From: Bradyrhizobium elkanii WSM2783
GTDB taxonomy: Bacteria; Pseudomonadota; Alphaproteobacteria; Rhizobiales; Xanthobacteraceae
Length of the DNA stretch: 38,972 bases
Assembly (NCBI RefSeq): GCF_000472865.1
Contig: NZ_AXAP01000056.1
Span: forward strand, 15,205 to 54,176
Direction: 5' to 3'
In this document: in pieces, positions 32,323-38,972 of the stretch
How the letters are laid out: the number at the start of each line of letters is the position of its first letter
How positions within the stretch are numbered: position 1 is the first letter of the stretch
The notes under the pieces: model-generated
Databases searched by the model: none
Told to the model about the DNA's origin: nothing
The model's input: the letters and a program-made list of their open reading frames with translations, nothing else
Translations under genes and position numbers: made by a program

Positions 32323-33561
32323 ATGATGGTGGATAGATCAGAGCCAGCCTTCGAAGCGGGTCTTTTCCAGATCAAGGTTGACCGAGAGGCCGAAGACGAG
32401 CGCTTCTATCAGGCGCTTGTGCCCTTCGGCTCTTTCGATGACGTCGTGCGGCGAGATCGGTATCGCCCTCTACCTGATGACTGGATCGTCGCTGTTACGG
32501 ACGTCAGCCATTCGACCGAAGCTATTGAACAAGGACGGTACCGTGAGGTGAATGCGGCCGGTGCGGCGGTTCTTGCTGCCGTCAGCAATGCACTACCCGA
32601 CCTACAGTTTCCGTCCACGTTCGGAGGAGATGGCGCGAGCTTCGCCGCGCCCGGCGCCTATTCGTCCATCATCAGGGATACGTTGGCAAAAACCGCCGCC
32701 TGGGCTGAAGACGCATTGGGTCTCACGTTGCGCATTGCGGTCATTCCTGTCGCGGACATTCGCGCTCAGCACTTGGACGTCCTGGTAGCTCGCTTCGCGC
32801 CATCCTCGAACGTCACCTACGCGATGTTCGACGGTGGCGGACTTGCCTGGGCAGAGCGTAAACTCAAGCAAGGCGGCTACACCTTTCCGCGCGCGCCCAT
32901 GGGAGTAACAGCCGACCTCACAGGTCTCTCGTGCCGATTTGCGCCGATCAGCGCCAAGAACGGCGTCATCTTTTCTCTTATCGTCGTTCCGCGCGATGAT
33001 CCTACTTCGTTTGTAGAGTTCATACAGGAGCTCCTGCGGACGCTCCGTTCGAATGACTCCGGCCTACATCCATTGCCTGCCGAAGGCCCGATTCCCGCAT
33101 GGGCCGGCGACGATCTTGATCATGCCATCCAGAAAGGCAGTCGAAAGAGTCCCTTTGCGGCTCGGGCTGCGAAGCGCTTGCACGCCATTCTTGCGTGGGT
33201 GGGCACCCCGCTAGGAGTTCCTGTTGGTAACTTTGATGAAACCGGGTTCCGACGAGAGCTTGTGGAGAACACAGATTACCGAAAATTCGATGACGGCCTG
33301 CGTATGACAGTGGACTGCTCATCTGAACTCGCTGACGTCGTAGACGCGCGCTTGGAAGAGGCTCAGCGACGAGGTGCATGCTTTTTTGGAACGCATCGAC
33401 AGTTGGCCGCAAATCTTACGTGCTTTGTGCCATCACCCATGCGAGCTAATCACGTGCACTTCGTTGACGGCGCGTCCGGGGGGTACGCCTTCGCCGCAGC
33501 CAACTTGAAGCGAAATGTTGCGAGCGGAGAAGCACCTGATTCTGAGCGCCGCTCTGCGTGA
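32323..33561 (+). CDS. DUF3095 family protein, class III cyclase-like
   Basis: The protein is 412 residues from an ATG at 32323, with AAGGGAG 5-6 bases upstream; a second ATG follows at once. The block WIVAVTDVSHSTEAIEQGRY, NAAGAAVLAAVSNALPDL and FPSTFGGDGASFAAP is the recognisable DUF3095 core. It resembles the metal-binding strand and the GGDGA turn of class III nucleotidyl cyclases. DUF3095 has no established function that I know of. It is preceded by Dps with 168 bases between, and it converges with the AraC gene, from which a large hairpin separates it. The C-terminal half has the family-typical RLHAILAWVGTPLGVPVGNF. A cyclase activity would be an inference. Confidence 0.8.
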   Translation: MMVDRSEPAFEAGLFQIKVDREAEDERFYQALVPFGSFDDVVRRDRYRPLPDDWIVAVTDVSHSTEAIEQGRYREVNAAGAAVLAAVSNALPDLQFPSTFGGDGASFAAPGAYSSIIRDTLAKTAAWAEDALGLTLRIAVIPVADIRAQHLDVLVARFAPSSNVTYAMFDGGGLAWAERKLKQGGYTFPRAPMGVTADLTGLSCRFAPISAKNGVIFSLIVVPRDDPTSFVEFIQELLRTLRSNDSGLHPLPAEGPIPAWAGDDLDHAIQKGSRKSPFAARAAKRLHAILAWVGTPLGVPVGNFDETGFRRELVENTDYRKFDDGLRMTVDCSSELADVVDARLEEAQRRGACFFGTHRQLAANLTCFVPSPMRANHVHFVDGASGGYAFAAANLKRNVASGEAPDSERRSA

Positions 33562-33563
33562 GG

Positions 33564-33608
33564 CAAAGCAGAGGGCGACGTCGCGGGCGGCAGCCCCTTC
33601 TTGCTTTG
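33564..33608. terminator. Bidirectional hairpin between convergent genes
   Basis: CAAAGCA (33564-33570) pairs with TGCTTTG (33602-33608), and GAGGGC with GCCCCTTC inside, giving a long imperfect stem. It begins 2 bases after the DUF3095 stop and ends 12 bases before the AraC stop on the other strand. It is a likely shared terminator for the convergent pair. Confidence 0.5.
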
Positions 33609-33620
33609 GGATCGCCGTTC

Positions 33621-34637
33621 TCAGTTATCCTTCTGGGCTTTACCCTCCTTGGCTATCCGCCGATAGTCGCTCGGATCCCGATTGTACGCCTTTCGAAAAG
33701 CTCGCACAAAACTTGAACGGCTCTCGTACCCCGCATTAAGAGCAACGACGTCGATCGACATCGTAGTCGTCGTCAAATCGATCGCAGCCTGGCGCATTCT
33801 CAAGTCTCGCAAGATGGCCATCGGGGATTGTCCAAAGATGTCAGAGAAACGCGCCATGAACGCCGAACGACTCAATCCTGCACTGTGTGCCAAGCTTTGA
33901 ACTGAATGGGCGGCTCCCGGCCGCGCCACCATATCCGCAAAAGCACGAGTGACCTGTCTGTCGGCAAGTATCGAGAATCGTTCAGTCCACCGCTGGGATG
34001 ACTTGAGGGACCGTCGCACCAACGAGACAACGATCTGCTTGAGCAGAGACGCTGTCATGGCCCCAACGCCGACCTCTTGCTGTAGCAACTCGTCCATAGC
34101 CTCGCGAAGCTTCAGATCGATCCTGTCCGCCGGCTCGAATTGCTCGATGACCGGTTCGCGGAGTTCTCCGAACAGCCTCACAGACCGACCAAAGGATGCG
34201 TTAAAAAAGCCGCATATCTGGACTATTTCGGGCTTCTCGTTCGGCACTGCGACGCGGAGGATGCCGTCTTGACGAGTCCAGCAGTCTCTCGAAATGAGCT
34301 TCGGTGGGCCACTTCCACCGTCAACCTCGATCATGAACGGAGTGTTTGGCGGCACGATGATGAGCAAATGAGGCCTCAAGGGTATCATCGGTCCGCGGTT
34401 GATAGATATGCGGCCCACGCCACTTAAGTTGTAGTGGATCCCGGGTACGTCAATCGTCCCAAATTCAACTCGATGGCCGCGCGGCACCAAAATCTCAGTC
34501 AGCGCGATGACATCGATGTCGAGCGCCTGCATCAAGTTGTTGAGGTCTGTTTTAGACAATTTGACAGTGGCGGCCGCGGGCGGCGAAACGTTCTGCCCGA
34601 CGAGAGCCTGCTTTGGAACCGCTTTCGAAGTGTGCAT
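33621..34637 (-). CDS. AraC-family transcriptional regulator (cupin-type sensor domain)
   Basis: The protein is 338 residues from an ATG at 34637. The open frame runs further upstream only from a TTG without a ribosome site. The N-terminal half (about 25-200) has the beta-rich cupin layout of AraC proteins such as those annotated cupin_6 (LMQALDIDVIALTEILVPRG, LRPHLLIIVPPNTPFMIEVD). The C-terminal 100 residues hold both helix-turn-helix motifs: VQSLAHSAGLSRSAFMARFS, then GQSPMAILRDLRMRQAAIDL, and VVALNAGYESRSSFVRAFRK, then AYNRDPSDYRR. The gene lies directly downstream of the molybdenum oxidoreductase pair on the same strand, which often indicates local control. Its ligand is unknown. Confidence 0.9.
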   Translation of the reverse strand: MHTSKAVPKQALVGQNVSPPAAATVKLSKTDLNNLMQALDIDVIALTEILVPRGHRVEFGTIDVPGIHYNLSGVGRISINRGPMIPLRPHLLIIVPPNTPFMIEVDGGSGPPKLISRDCWTRQDGILRVAVPNEKPEIVQICGFFNASFGRSVRLFGELREPVIEQFEPADRIDLKLREAMDELLQQEVGVGAMTASLLKQIVVSLVRRSLKSSQRWTERFSILADRQVTRAFADMVARPGAAHSVQSLAHSAGLSRSAFMARFSDIFGQSPMAILRDLRMRQAAIDLTTTTMSIDVVALNAGYESRSSFVRAFRKAYNRDPSDYRRIAKEGKAQKDN

Positions 34638-34827
34638 GACTGGTGGCCCTTTACTGCCGGCTACCGCTACTGATAGTGCTCCGAAACCTGTTCTCCAAGG
34701 ATTAGCGGGGCGTTGCCATGCTGTTCGTACCACTGAACCTCGTTTCGTGCCATTAGACGAAATTTGGACCTGCGGAGAACGCGAATGTTCCAATAGTCTT
34801 TATGCTCCGGGGCTTAGTTCCCGACTC

Positions 34828-34859
34828 TCATCCCGTACGCTACAACGCGCGCGGGATGA
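34828..34859 (-). terminator. Hairpin after the oxidoreductase large-subunit gene
   Basis: TCATCCCG (34828-34835) and CGGGATGA (34852-34859) form a perfect 8-bp stem about 10 bases past the stop of the large-subunit gene. There is no T-run. It may separate that operon from the AraC gene. Confidence 0.4.
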
Positions 34860-34869
34860 CGGGCATGGA

Positions 34870-37077
34870 CTAAGGCGACGACTTCAGGGAATTTGTATCG
34901 ATCGGCAGGCTACGCACACGCTTGCCGGTCGCGGCGAAGATCGCGTTGGTTACTGCAGCACTGACAATGGCTGTCGGAGCTTCACCAACGCCACCCGGAG
35001 CCTCAGCGTTCTTGATCAAGTGTGTCTCCACCACCGGTACCTGGTCGATACGCATTGGCAGATAGCTGTCGAAATTGCTCTGCTCGACCCGTCCATCCTT
35101 GAAGGTGATTGACCCATGGAGCGCGGCGGTCAGGCCGAAAAGCGTTCCACCTTGAACCTGTGCTTCGATCGTATCTGGATTGACGTACATGCCGCAGTCA
35201 ATCGCACAGACGATCCGCTTGACTTTGACAGAGCCATCGGCCGCCACTTCGACCTCGGCGACCTGCGACGTGTAACTTCCGTATGCGAATTGTACCGAAA
35301 TTCCGCGGCCATGCCGCGCGGGAAGGGGGGATCCCCACCCTGCTTTTTCCGCCGCGAGCGACAGAACAGCGAGCGCTCGCGGATTGTGGCCAAGCAATCC
35401 CTTGCGGTAAGCGAGGGGATCCTGCTTCGCGGCATGAGCGAGCTCATCCATGAAGCTTTCGACCACAAAAACATTGTGAGTCGGCCCGACGCCGCGCCAC
35501 CAAGACGTCCGGACACCGGGGGCCTCGACTCGGACAAAGTCGACGTGGATATTGGGCAGCGCATAGGGCGGCTCGGCCGCCGCTTCGACGGCGTCGGGGT
35601 CCAATCCGTCCTTGACGTAAGGGGGATAGTAGCGAGCCATGACTGAGGAGCCGGCGATCCGATGCGTCCAGGCAACCGGCTTGCCGGCCGCATCAAGTCC
35701 GGCCGACAGCCGATTGAGATAGTACGGCCGATACATGTCGTGCTGGATGTCTTCCTCGCGGCTCCAGATCACCTTCACCGGGGCATCGACGTGCTTGGCG
35801 ATCTTGACGGCCAGCACCGTGCCATCGGCCTCCAGCCTTCGGCCGAAGCCGCCGCCAATCAGATGATTATGAATTTTGATCGCATCCTTTGGCAGGCCGG
35901 TGAGTTCGACCACCCGAGACTGCGTGATCGTAGGCGCCTGTGTACCGACCCAAATGTCGCAACGATCCTTCTGCAGATGAACGGTACAGTTCATCGGCTC
36001 CATCGCCGCATGGGCCAGGAAAGGCACCTGATAAATGGCGTCAACCCGTTGCGCTGCCTCCGCAAGTGCCTTCCCCGCATCGCCTTCGTTGCGGGCAACA
36101 ACGCCCGGCGTTTTGGATTCCTCCTCCAATTGCTTGACGATATCGGCGTTGTTGACCTTGCCGTTCGGCCCGTCATCCCATGTGATGGCGGCAGCCTCGA
36201 GCCCCTTCTTCGCCGCACCCATGTGATCCGCAATCACGGCAACAGCTTCATCGATATTGACCACCTGCCGCACGCCCTTCACTGCCAGCGCGGCGTTCTC
36301 GTTCACCGTTTTCGCTTTGCCACCGAGCACGGGCGAAATGGCAACCGTTGCAATCTTCATACCCGGTAATCGCGTATCGATACCGTAGAGCGCGCGCCCA
36401 TCGACTTTTATCGATGAATCCACGCGCTTGGCGCGCGTTCCGATCAGGGTGAAATCCTTCGGATCCTTCAATCTGACGTTTGCCGCAGACGGCACAGGCA
36501 ATTTCGCCGCGGCGGTCGCAAGTTCACCGTAGCTCAGATGCTTCGAGCCTGATGCATCGAACACGACGCCATCGCTGGCGCGGCAAGTCGCCGGATCGAC
36601 ATTCCAGCGCTTTGCGGCTGCCGCAATCAGCAGATTACGACCCACTGCCCCTGCCTGACGGAGCGGCGTCCAGAAGGCGCGGACAGAGGCGGAACCACCT
36701 GTATTTTGAATACCTATGATCGAGTTGACGTAGAGCGCATGATTTGGCGGCGCATGCTGAACCTGAATCTGGTCAAGCTTCACTTCAAGTTCTTCAGCGA
36801 GAAGCATCGAGAGCGAGGTGTAAACGCCCTGTCCCATCTCGATCATCGGAATGACCAGGGTTACGGCGCCGGTCGGATTGATCCGTATAAATCCATTCGG
36901 CGCGAAAGTACCCGTGACCTCGTTTTCGACCACCTGCGAAGCAGGCGCCGCGAACACGGGCTCCGTGCGTGCACCGGTCAGAGCAAAACCGAGCAGCAAG
37001 CCTGTGCCCTGAAGGAAGGTGCGCCGCGACATCGCCGTTTCATCTTCGATCCGGTTCGTTAGAATCAGCCTATCCAT
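34870..37077 (-). CDS. Molybdopterin-dependent oxidoreductase large subunit (isoquinoline 1-oxidoreductase beta-like), Tat-exported
   Basis: The protein is 735 residues from an ATG at 37077, with GGGAG 8 bases upstream. An internal ATG at residue 16 would still leave the twin-arginine signal SRRTFLQGTGLLLGFALTGA intact. The sequence follows the IorB/AldH-type aldehyde oxidase family: VIPMIEMGQGVYTSLSMLLA, GIQNTGGSASVRAFWTPLRQ, GGGFGRRLEADGT, RTSWWRGVGPTHNVFVVESF, and the catalytic Glu region APGGVGEAPTAIVSAAV near the C-terminus. With the 2Fe-2S subunit it hydroxylates N-heterocycles or oxidises aldehydes, using molybdenum with a cytosine-dinucleotide pterin, and passes electrons to a cytochrome c. 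The Tat signal places it in the periplasm, carrying the small subunit along. It starts 3 bases after the small-subunit stop. No cytochrome subunit or insertion chaperone is in the window. Confidence 0.92.
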   Translation of the reverse strand: MDRLILTNRIEDETAMSRRTFLQGTGLLLGFALTGARTEPVFAAPASQVVENEVTGTFAPNGFIRINPTGAVTLVIPMIEMGQGVYTSLSMLLAEELEVKLDQIQVQHAPPNHALYVNSIIGIQNTGGSASVRAFWTPLRQAGAVGRNLLIAAAAKRWNVDPATCRASDGVVFDASGSKHLSYGELATAAAKLPVPSAANVRLKDPKDFTLIGTRAKRVDSSIKVDGRALYGIDTRLPGMKIATVAISPVLGGKAKTVNENAALAVKGVRQVVNIDEAVAVIADHMGAAKKGLEAAAITWDDGPNGKVNNADIVKQLEEESKTPGVVARNEGDAGKALAEAAQRVDAIYQVPFLAHAAMEPMNCTVHLQKDRCDIWVGTQAPTITQSRVVELTGLPKDAIKIHNHLIGGGFGRRLEADGTVLAVKIAKHVDAPVKVIWSREEDIQHDMYRPYYLNRLSAGLDAAGKPVAWTHRIAGSSVMARYYPPYVKDGLDPDAVEAAAEPPYALPNIHVDFVRVEAPGVRTSWWRGVGPTHNVFVVESFMDELAHAAKQDPLAYRKGLLGHNPRALAVLSLAAEKAGWGSPLPARHGRGISVQFAYGSYTSQVAEVEVAADGSVKVKRIVCAIDCGMYVNPDTIEAQVQGGTLFGLTAALHGSITFKDGRVEQSNFDSYLPMRIDQVPVVETHLIKNAEAPGGVGEAPTAIVSAAVTNAIFAATGKRVRSLPIDTNSLKSSP

Positions 37078-37080
37078 GGC

Positions 37081-37536
37081 TCAAACTCCCGCTGCTCGCT
37101 TGATCGCGGCCCGGATACGCTGGTAGGTACCGCAACGGCAGACATTTCCCGACATCGCTGAGTCGATATCCGCATCGCTCGGCTTCGGAGTATCTTTCAG
37201 CAAAGCCGCCGCCGACATGATCTGGCCGGATTGGCAGTAGCCGCACTGCACTACTTCCAGATCCAACCACGCCATCCGCAAGGCCGCGCCTTGCGGCGTG
37301 CGGCCGATCGCCTCGATCGTGGTGACCGCGCCGTCGCCGATGCTATCGACCGACGTCTGGCAGGAGCGGACAGGTTGGCCGTCGATATGAACGGTGCAGG
37401 CGCCGCACAGTGCTTGGCCGCACCCGAACTTGGTCCCGGTCATGCCGAGCACATCGCGCAGCACCCACAGCAACGGGATGTCGCCGTCGACATCGACCTC
37501 ACGAGGGGTGCCGTTGATATTTAACGTGAAAGCCAT
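37081..37536 (-). CDS. 2Fe-2S small subunit of molybdenum oxidoreductase (isoquinoline 1-oxidoreductase alpha-like)
   Basis: The protein is 151 residues from an ATG at 37536, with GAGG 6 bases upstream. The frame is open further upstream but the family begins at MAFTLNINGTPREVDVDGDI. Both iron-sulfur clusters are complete: the plant-type cluster Cys39, Cys44, Cys47 and Cys59 (FGCGQALCGACTVHIDG), and the second cluster Cys98, Cys101, Cys133 and Cys135 (VQCGYCQSGQ and NVCRCGTYQR). It transfers electrons from the molybdenum site in the large subunit. It is encoded 3 bases upstream of the large subunit in the same operon and has no signal peptide of its own, which fits co-export with the Tat-tagged partner. 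Confidence 0.94.
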   Translation of the reverse strand: MAFTLNINGTPREVDVDGDIPLLWVLRDVLGMTGTKFGCGQALCGACTVHIDGQPVRSCQTSVDSIGDGAVTTIEAIGRTPQGAALRMAWLDLEVVQCGYCQSGQIMSAAALLKDTPKPSDADIDSAMSGNVCRCGTYQRIRAAIKRAAGV

Positions 37537-37890
37537 GAATGCCTCTTGAGCGCGCAGGGAGTGAGCCATGAGCCAATCGACGTCACTCATGAAATCCGCG
37601 AAAGCTCTACGCATTGTTTGCAACACGCGGCGAAGCTTTCCAATAGCCGGCATGTATAGTTTCCATAGCTACGGGGAATGCTCGCAAGCCGGATAGCTAA
37701 GAAGGAAATTGACGACACTCCTGCCAGAGCATGTTGATCGGTAGTTGGTGGGAAGCGAACTCTTCAAACGATAACGCATCGTGCAACGACGTTGCGAGAT
37801 TTGACGGCCGGATGGCCGCTCGGCACCATCCGACAGAGTTTTTGCTGAATAACCAGCGTCGCGACTTGCCGCGAAACTTTCGGGCGACAT
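37537..37890. other. Intergenic stretch upstream of the molybdenum oxidoreductase operon
   Basis: No gene is recognised in these 354 bases. They should hold the promoter of the oxidoreductase operon and the 3' end of the DUF3788 transcript. The only clear structure is a 7-bp hairpin at 37809-37832. Confidence 0.4.
37809..37832 (-). terminator. Hairpin downstream of the DUF3788 gene
   Basis: CGGATGG (37809-37815) and CCATCCG (37826-37832) form a 7-bp stem around 10 bases, about 60 bases past the DUF3788 stop on the minus strand. No T-run follows. Confidence 0.35.
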
Positions 37891-38346
37891 TCAAGCGCGC
37901 GACGGTGGAGGGCGCTTCATGGTCAAAAGCTCCGTCACATCATGCCGATCATCTGCGGATGAGATCGCAACGGTCAGGAATTTCCCGTCCGGGTATATTT
38001 GGGCTTCATCGTAAAGCTTGACCAACGGCGAGCGCCAGACATAACGGCGCTCCTCAAACTTGTCTCGTTCTGCTCTCCCCAAGACCACCACGGCCGAAAA
38101 CCTCCTGTATTCCGGCACTAAGGTGCAAAACGCCTTTGTTTTCTTGTAGCGTAGGGACCAGCCGCGCTTCTTGCCGCCATAAAGCCATTCCGGCGCGAAG
38201 ACACCGGGGTAGAAGTCCTCGATCCAGTTCTGCAGAGAGGCCCAATGCTTGAACGCGCCCGGTCCGATCCAGTCGCGGACAGTGCTATCATCGGGCGATG
38301 CTGACTTGTCAGTGATCCTGTCACCGATCTGGGGGGACTGTTCCAT
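37891..38346 (-). CDS. DUF3788 family protein
   Basis: The protein is 151 residues from an ATG at 38346, with AAGGA 8 bases upstream. A TTG five codons earlier is inside the ribosome site. The central pattern WASLQNWIEDFYPGVFAPEW, YGGKKRGWSLRYKKTKAFCT, LVPEYRRFSAVVVLGRAERD matches DUF3788, a small cytosolic family related in fold to YdhG/DUF1801-type proteins. Its function is unknown to me. It stands alone: 354 bases separate it from the oxidoreductase operon on the same strand, and transposase sequence lies 350 bases on the other side. Confidence 0.75.
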   Translation of the reverse strand: MEQSPQIGDRITDKSASPDDSTVRDWIGPGAFKHWASLQNWIEDFYPGVFAPEWLYGGKKRGWSLRYKKTKAFCTLVPEYRRFSAVVVLGRAERDKFEERRYVWRSPLVKLYDEAQIYPDGKFLTVAISSADDRHDVTELLTMKRPPPSRA

Positions 38347-38695
38347 GCCGCTTTCCTTCAATCACAATTTTTCACGACCGGTTCGGAAGACTAGGCGGCC
38401 GACCTTGATCTTGCGCGAAAGGTGTGTCGCCACGTTCCCAAGGTTCGAATCTGTGTTGCGCAAGTCCTGTCACGGACCTCTCTCCACCATTGGGGCATAG
38501 GCGAGTTGCCCGTCAAAGCTGAAATCCGGCGCGCGGATTTGCGGACACCGAATCTGGACGTCCGGTCCGTTCTTCGAGGACAGGACTGTGCTCGTTGGCT
38601 GACATTTGAGGCTAGCAATGCCCCGGCGTTTGAGTTAACGCTCAGCGCTTGCGAAGGCGTCGGCATTTCCAGCGTAGTTCGCTTCCGGCTAGGTC
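38347..38695. other. Intergenic stretch between the DUF3788 gene and the transposase fragment
   Basis: No gene or clear structure is seen. A plus-strand frame (38422-38718) runs through it without family features. The promoter of the DUF3788 gene and the end of the IS110 element should both fall here, but no element boundary was identified. Confidence 0.4.
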
Positions 38696-38972
38696 TTAGT
38701 TGGCGAGCCCTGCGCTAGAAGACGCGGCCCTGTTGAGGACCGCCCAGGCGATCCGGGCGAGCTTGTTGGCGAGCGCAATCGCCAGCACGTTGTGGTGCAA
38801 TCGCTTCTTGGCGGCTTCGATCCAAGATTTGAGGCCATAGCGCTCCCAGCACTTCACCCTGACCAGCACCACCCATGCGGCTTGGACGAACAGCGCGCGT
38901 AGGTAGCGATTGCCGCGCCTTGATATCTTGCCCAGGATCGTGCGGTCGCCGGTCGAGATCTGCTTCGGCACC
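38696..38972 (-). mobile_element. IS110-family transposase, C-terminal part, continuing past the window end
   Basis: The frame is open to the window edge and ends at a TAA at 38696-38698. It reads PKQISTGDRTILGKISRRGN, RYLRALFVQAAWVVL, and HHNVLAIALANKLARIAWAV. This is the C-terminal transposase_20 region of IS110/IS116/IS902 elements, in which the GKISRRGNRYLR serine lies in the conserved catalytic block. IS110 transposases combine an N-terminal RuvC-like DEDD domain with this C-terminal serine region and use a bridge RNA encoded in the element's non-coding end. The N-terminal half is outside the window, so intactness cannot be judged. The sequence just 3' of the stop (38600-38695) could be the element's right end. 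Confidence 0.85.

Noticed and set aside
1..38972. CRISPR arrays, tRNA and rRNA genes, known riboswitches
   Set aside because: No regularly spaced direct repeats, no tRNA-like cloverleaf and no recognised aptamer core was noticed on reading either strand. A covariance-model search was not possible here.

Overview
The window is high-GC DNA that reads as an accessory stretch of an alphaproteobacterial chromosome, most likely Bradyrhizobium or a close Hyphomicrobiales relative. The grounds are the gene families present: a fused Ser/Thr kinase-like/AAA ATPase/histidine kinase next to FixJ-type regulators, DUF1254/DUF1214, DUF3095, a Tat-exported isoquinoline-oxidoreductase-type pair, and degenerate intergenic repeats. 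Taxonomy is inferred from family content only.

Layout. 1-5.7 kb: the edge of a YiiX/NlpC-P60-like hydrolase gene (minus), a frameshifted DUF1254/DUF1214 gene, and a large membrane protein with a spermidine-synthase-like domain. Diverged copies of an intergenic repeat in one orientation separate these genes. 5.7-12.4 kb: a small-molecule redox/detoxification patch with decayed genes. It holds two MFS transporter remnants, a SnoaL-like protein, a frameshifted methyltransferase, and two closely similar quinone-oxidoreductase paralogues in opposite orientation. The minus-strand paralogue heads an apparent operon with a nitroreductase and an AhpD-like protein, ended by a good intrinsic terminator. 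12.4-14.3 kb: an OsmC gene and long gene-poor DNA. 14.3-18.7 kb: a two-gene RND efflux operon followed by a LysR fragment. 19-26.2 kb: a signalling module made of a 1961-residue kinase/ATPase/GAF/PAS/histidine kinase, a receiver-only regulator convergent with it, and a divergent FixJ/LuxR-type regulator. TAAGC/GCTTA dyads lie in the regulator intergenic region and again 150 bp past the second regulator. 26.5-27.8 kb: a truncated winged-helix gene and an intact LysR. 28-33.6 kb: two membrane proteins, a GMC oxidoreductase with Dps, and a DUF3095 protein. 33.6-38.3 kb (minus): an AraC regulator, the molybdopterin/2Fe-2S oxidoreductase pair and a DUF3788 protein. The window closes in an IS110-family transposase fragment.

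How it fits together. Most intact genes concern redox stress or xenobiotic handling (quinone and nitro reduction, AhpD/OsmC thiol peroxidase families, Dps, efflux, aldehyde/N-heterocycle oxidation), with many local regulators. At least six broken genes and several repeat families point to an actively rearranging region. The least explained items are (i) a conserved element of about 80-100 bp in three copies, each upstream of and pointing at a different gene, and (ii) the TAAGCGATSGCTTA dyads associated with the kinase/regulator module.
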